Origin: Alligator mississippiensis
Lineage: Eukaryota > Chordata > Crocodylia > Alligatoridae
Direction of reading: 5' to 3'
NCBI RefSeq assembly: GCF_030867095.1
Contig: NC_081828.1
Location: forward strand, 210,186,978-210,250,977
DNA: 64,000 nucleotides
Below, piece by piece: positions 62,686 to 64,000 of this stretch. Every line of letters begins with the position of its first letter. Position 1 is the first letter of the stretch. Made by a program: the position numbers and the translations under genes. The notes under the pieces are model-generated. The model was not told the DNA's origin, searched no databases, and was given only the letters and a program-made list of their open reading frames with translations.

Positions 62686-62827
62686 CTTGCAGAAGGCAGG
62701 GTACATGTGTACCTTCTAGACTAACTAAATGATCCCTACCTACCTACCTACCTACCTACCTACCTACCTACCTACCTACCTAATTTAGTTGGTCTAGAAA
62801 GTGCAAATCTACCCTGTCTTCTGCAAG
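62686..62827. repeat. inverted SINE arms flanking a (TACC)n tract
   Basis: Arms 62686-62730 and 62783-62827 (45 bp; CTTGCAGAAGGCAGGGTA..) are inverted copies, about 39 of 45 identical. Between them lie about eleven TACC units (62736-62780). It is 136 bp upstream of the DLEC1 exon at 62361-62549. Confidence 0.85.
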
Positions 62828-64000
62828 GCTAATTCTCCCACTCAGCAGAGGAAGCACCATAGCACGTAGTAGGCCTTCAGTACAAGGACTGAGAGGGAGA
62901 ACAGGCAGGGAGAAATATTTATGAGCTCCACTGAGTGATAATCATTCCCAAAGAGCTAGGCTGTCCCTGTGAGTGGTTTAGCCTAGAGGGGAAGGAAGCA
63001 CAAGTGGAGTCCTTCCTCCCAATACTTTACTTGCTTTATGAAGATCCTGGGCTTGGGTTTGATTCAACTGCAACTCCTGCCCTCTGGATTCTTCCTACTC
63101 CTAATGGGGAGGGAAACAGGCCTCTTCGCAAGCACGGTGCAAGTGGGGGAAATAATACAGACCCTTTCAAGGTCTATGTGCCCCTGAACACTCTCTTAAT
63201 CTGGGGAGAAGTAAATTTGACTTTTCCAGGGCAGCTATTGTAGGAACAGAAACCTCAAGAGGAAAGCTTGCCTGGAAGTTTTATTTCCTAGATGCTGGTG
63301 CAAACTCAGGCTACACAATGCATCCTTGTTCAGTTAATCTGGATGCCCTAGGAAATGTGCTGCTATTTGCTTTCATACAGCAGGAATGTGGAAACCTCAT
63401 TTCTTCTCATTATTTGGATCTTTTAAGGCAGAGATGCAATCGGTCCATAATCCAGCTTCCCATCTCCATTTATCATGGCTAGCAATTGACTCAGGGTGTT
63501 ATATCTTCAGTTCTACATCCTCTGTTCAGAGCAAAAGTTACTCGAAACCTTGCAAAGGAAATGTAAATTAAGGAGCTTAAAGTTTTCCATGTTGCCATCA
63601 ATAACTGGCAACAAACAAGCTCCCTACCTTTGCTTTTGCTGTGATAATGAGCCATGTTGCACTCAGCAGCTGCTAAGTGACAAAGGTTGGATTGACCAGG
63701 AATTACGGTCCCCAAAGAACTGATCCAATGTTCTCTCTCAGACTAGTCACTGGTTTTCTACAAACTAGTGCCTGAGAGGCTTGGCTCAGCAAAGCTTACA
63801 CAACAGGTGGACAAATACAGTGTGCTGTCCTCCGTTTGTGTGCTTGGTGTCATTTTCTGTGTATGAGTGCTCTGTCGGAGTGCTGTCTGTGCTGCTGCTG
63901 CTATAGGCGGTCTGCGTTCTCTTGAAGACTTTGATGTTATAGGAAGAATGATCACAGGGTCAATTCAGGGGCAAAAGTTCTGCCAGAGTTATTACCTACA
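62828..64000. other. DLEC1 intron at the right edge
   Basis: I could not place the next upstream DLEC1 exon here. An open minus-strand frame at 63758-63955 was examined and not accepted. Confidence 0.4.

Noticed and set aside
63758-63955. Possible further DLEC1 exon (minus strand; SSRERRPP, TQTEDSTLYLSTC)
   Set aside because: It resembles an exon with a donor-like GTAAGC, but the phase does not fit the exon at 62549 and the sequence does not resemble the DLEC1 segment expected upstream.

Overview
This is nuclear DNA from a vertebrate, most likely a sauropsid and probably a crocodilian (a turtle is the main alternative). The genes are split into small exons with GT-AG introns. The interspersed DNA is dominated by CR1-type LINE fragments with amniote-type tRNA-SINE relics, hAT- and Tigger-like short DNA elements, and one solo LTR. 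The species call is inferred from this repeat mix and from protein similarity, not from any search.

Three host genes account for the coding sequence. (1) Positions 4675-18544 (+) hold the last seven coding exons of a MEKK2/MEKK3-family MAP3K with a complete kinase domain; earlier exons lie to the left of the window. The linker reads like MAP3K3 and the catalytic core like MAP3K2, so this looks like a third family member. (2) Positions 27424-40093 (+) hold all 12 exons of ACAA1, peroxisomal 3-ketoacyl-CoA thiolase, behind a CpG island. A 43-bp tandem repeat in that island runs into the start codon. (3) Positions 62549-42640 (-) hold the last 15 coding exons of DLEC1 (CFAP81), a ciliary protein with ASH/MSP-like domains; its 5' part lies to the right. 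Every splice junction assigned in the three genes keeps the reading frame.

Layout: 1-3225 nested CR1 copies in reverse orientation; 3226-18544 kinase exons with introns; 18545-27200 kinase 3' UTR and intergenic DNA with a hAT element, microsatellites and hairpins; 26500-28130 CpG island of ACAA1; 28009-40017 ACAA1 introns with a SINE, a Tigger-like MITE, a CR1 copy, nested TIR elements and a 64-bp internal duplication; 40094-42150 the gap between the two convergent genes; 42150-64000 DLEC1 exons and introns with CR1 pieces, a solo LTR and two head-to-head SINE hairpins.

The tail-to-tail ACAA1/DLEC1 order matches human 3p22, but a MEKK-family kinase sits on the 5' side of ACAA1 where human has MYD88. 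The genes do not form a pathway: they cover MAPK signalling, peroxisomal beta-oxidation and cilia. I found no previously undescribed multi-gene system. The most unusual items are the extra MEKK2/3-like kinase, the repeat-built ACAA1 promoter and start, and several long inverted repeats.
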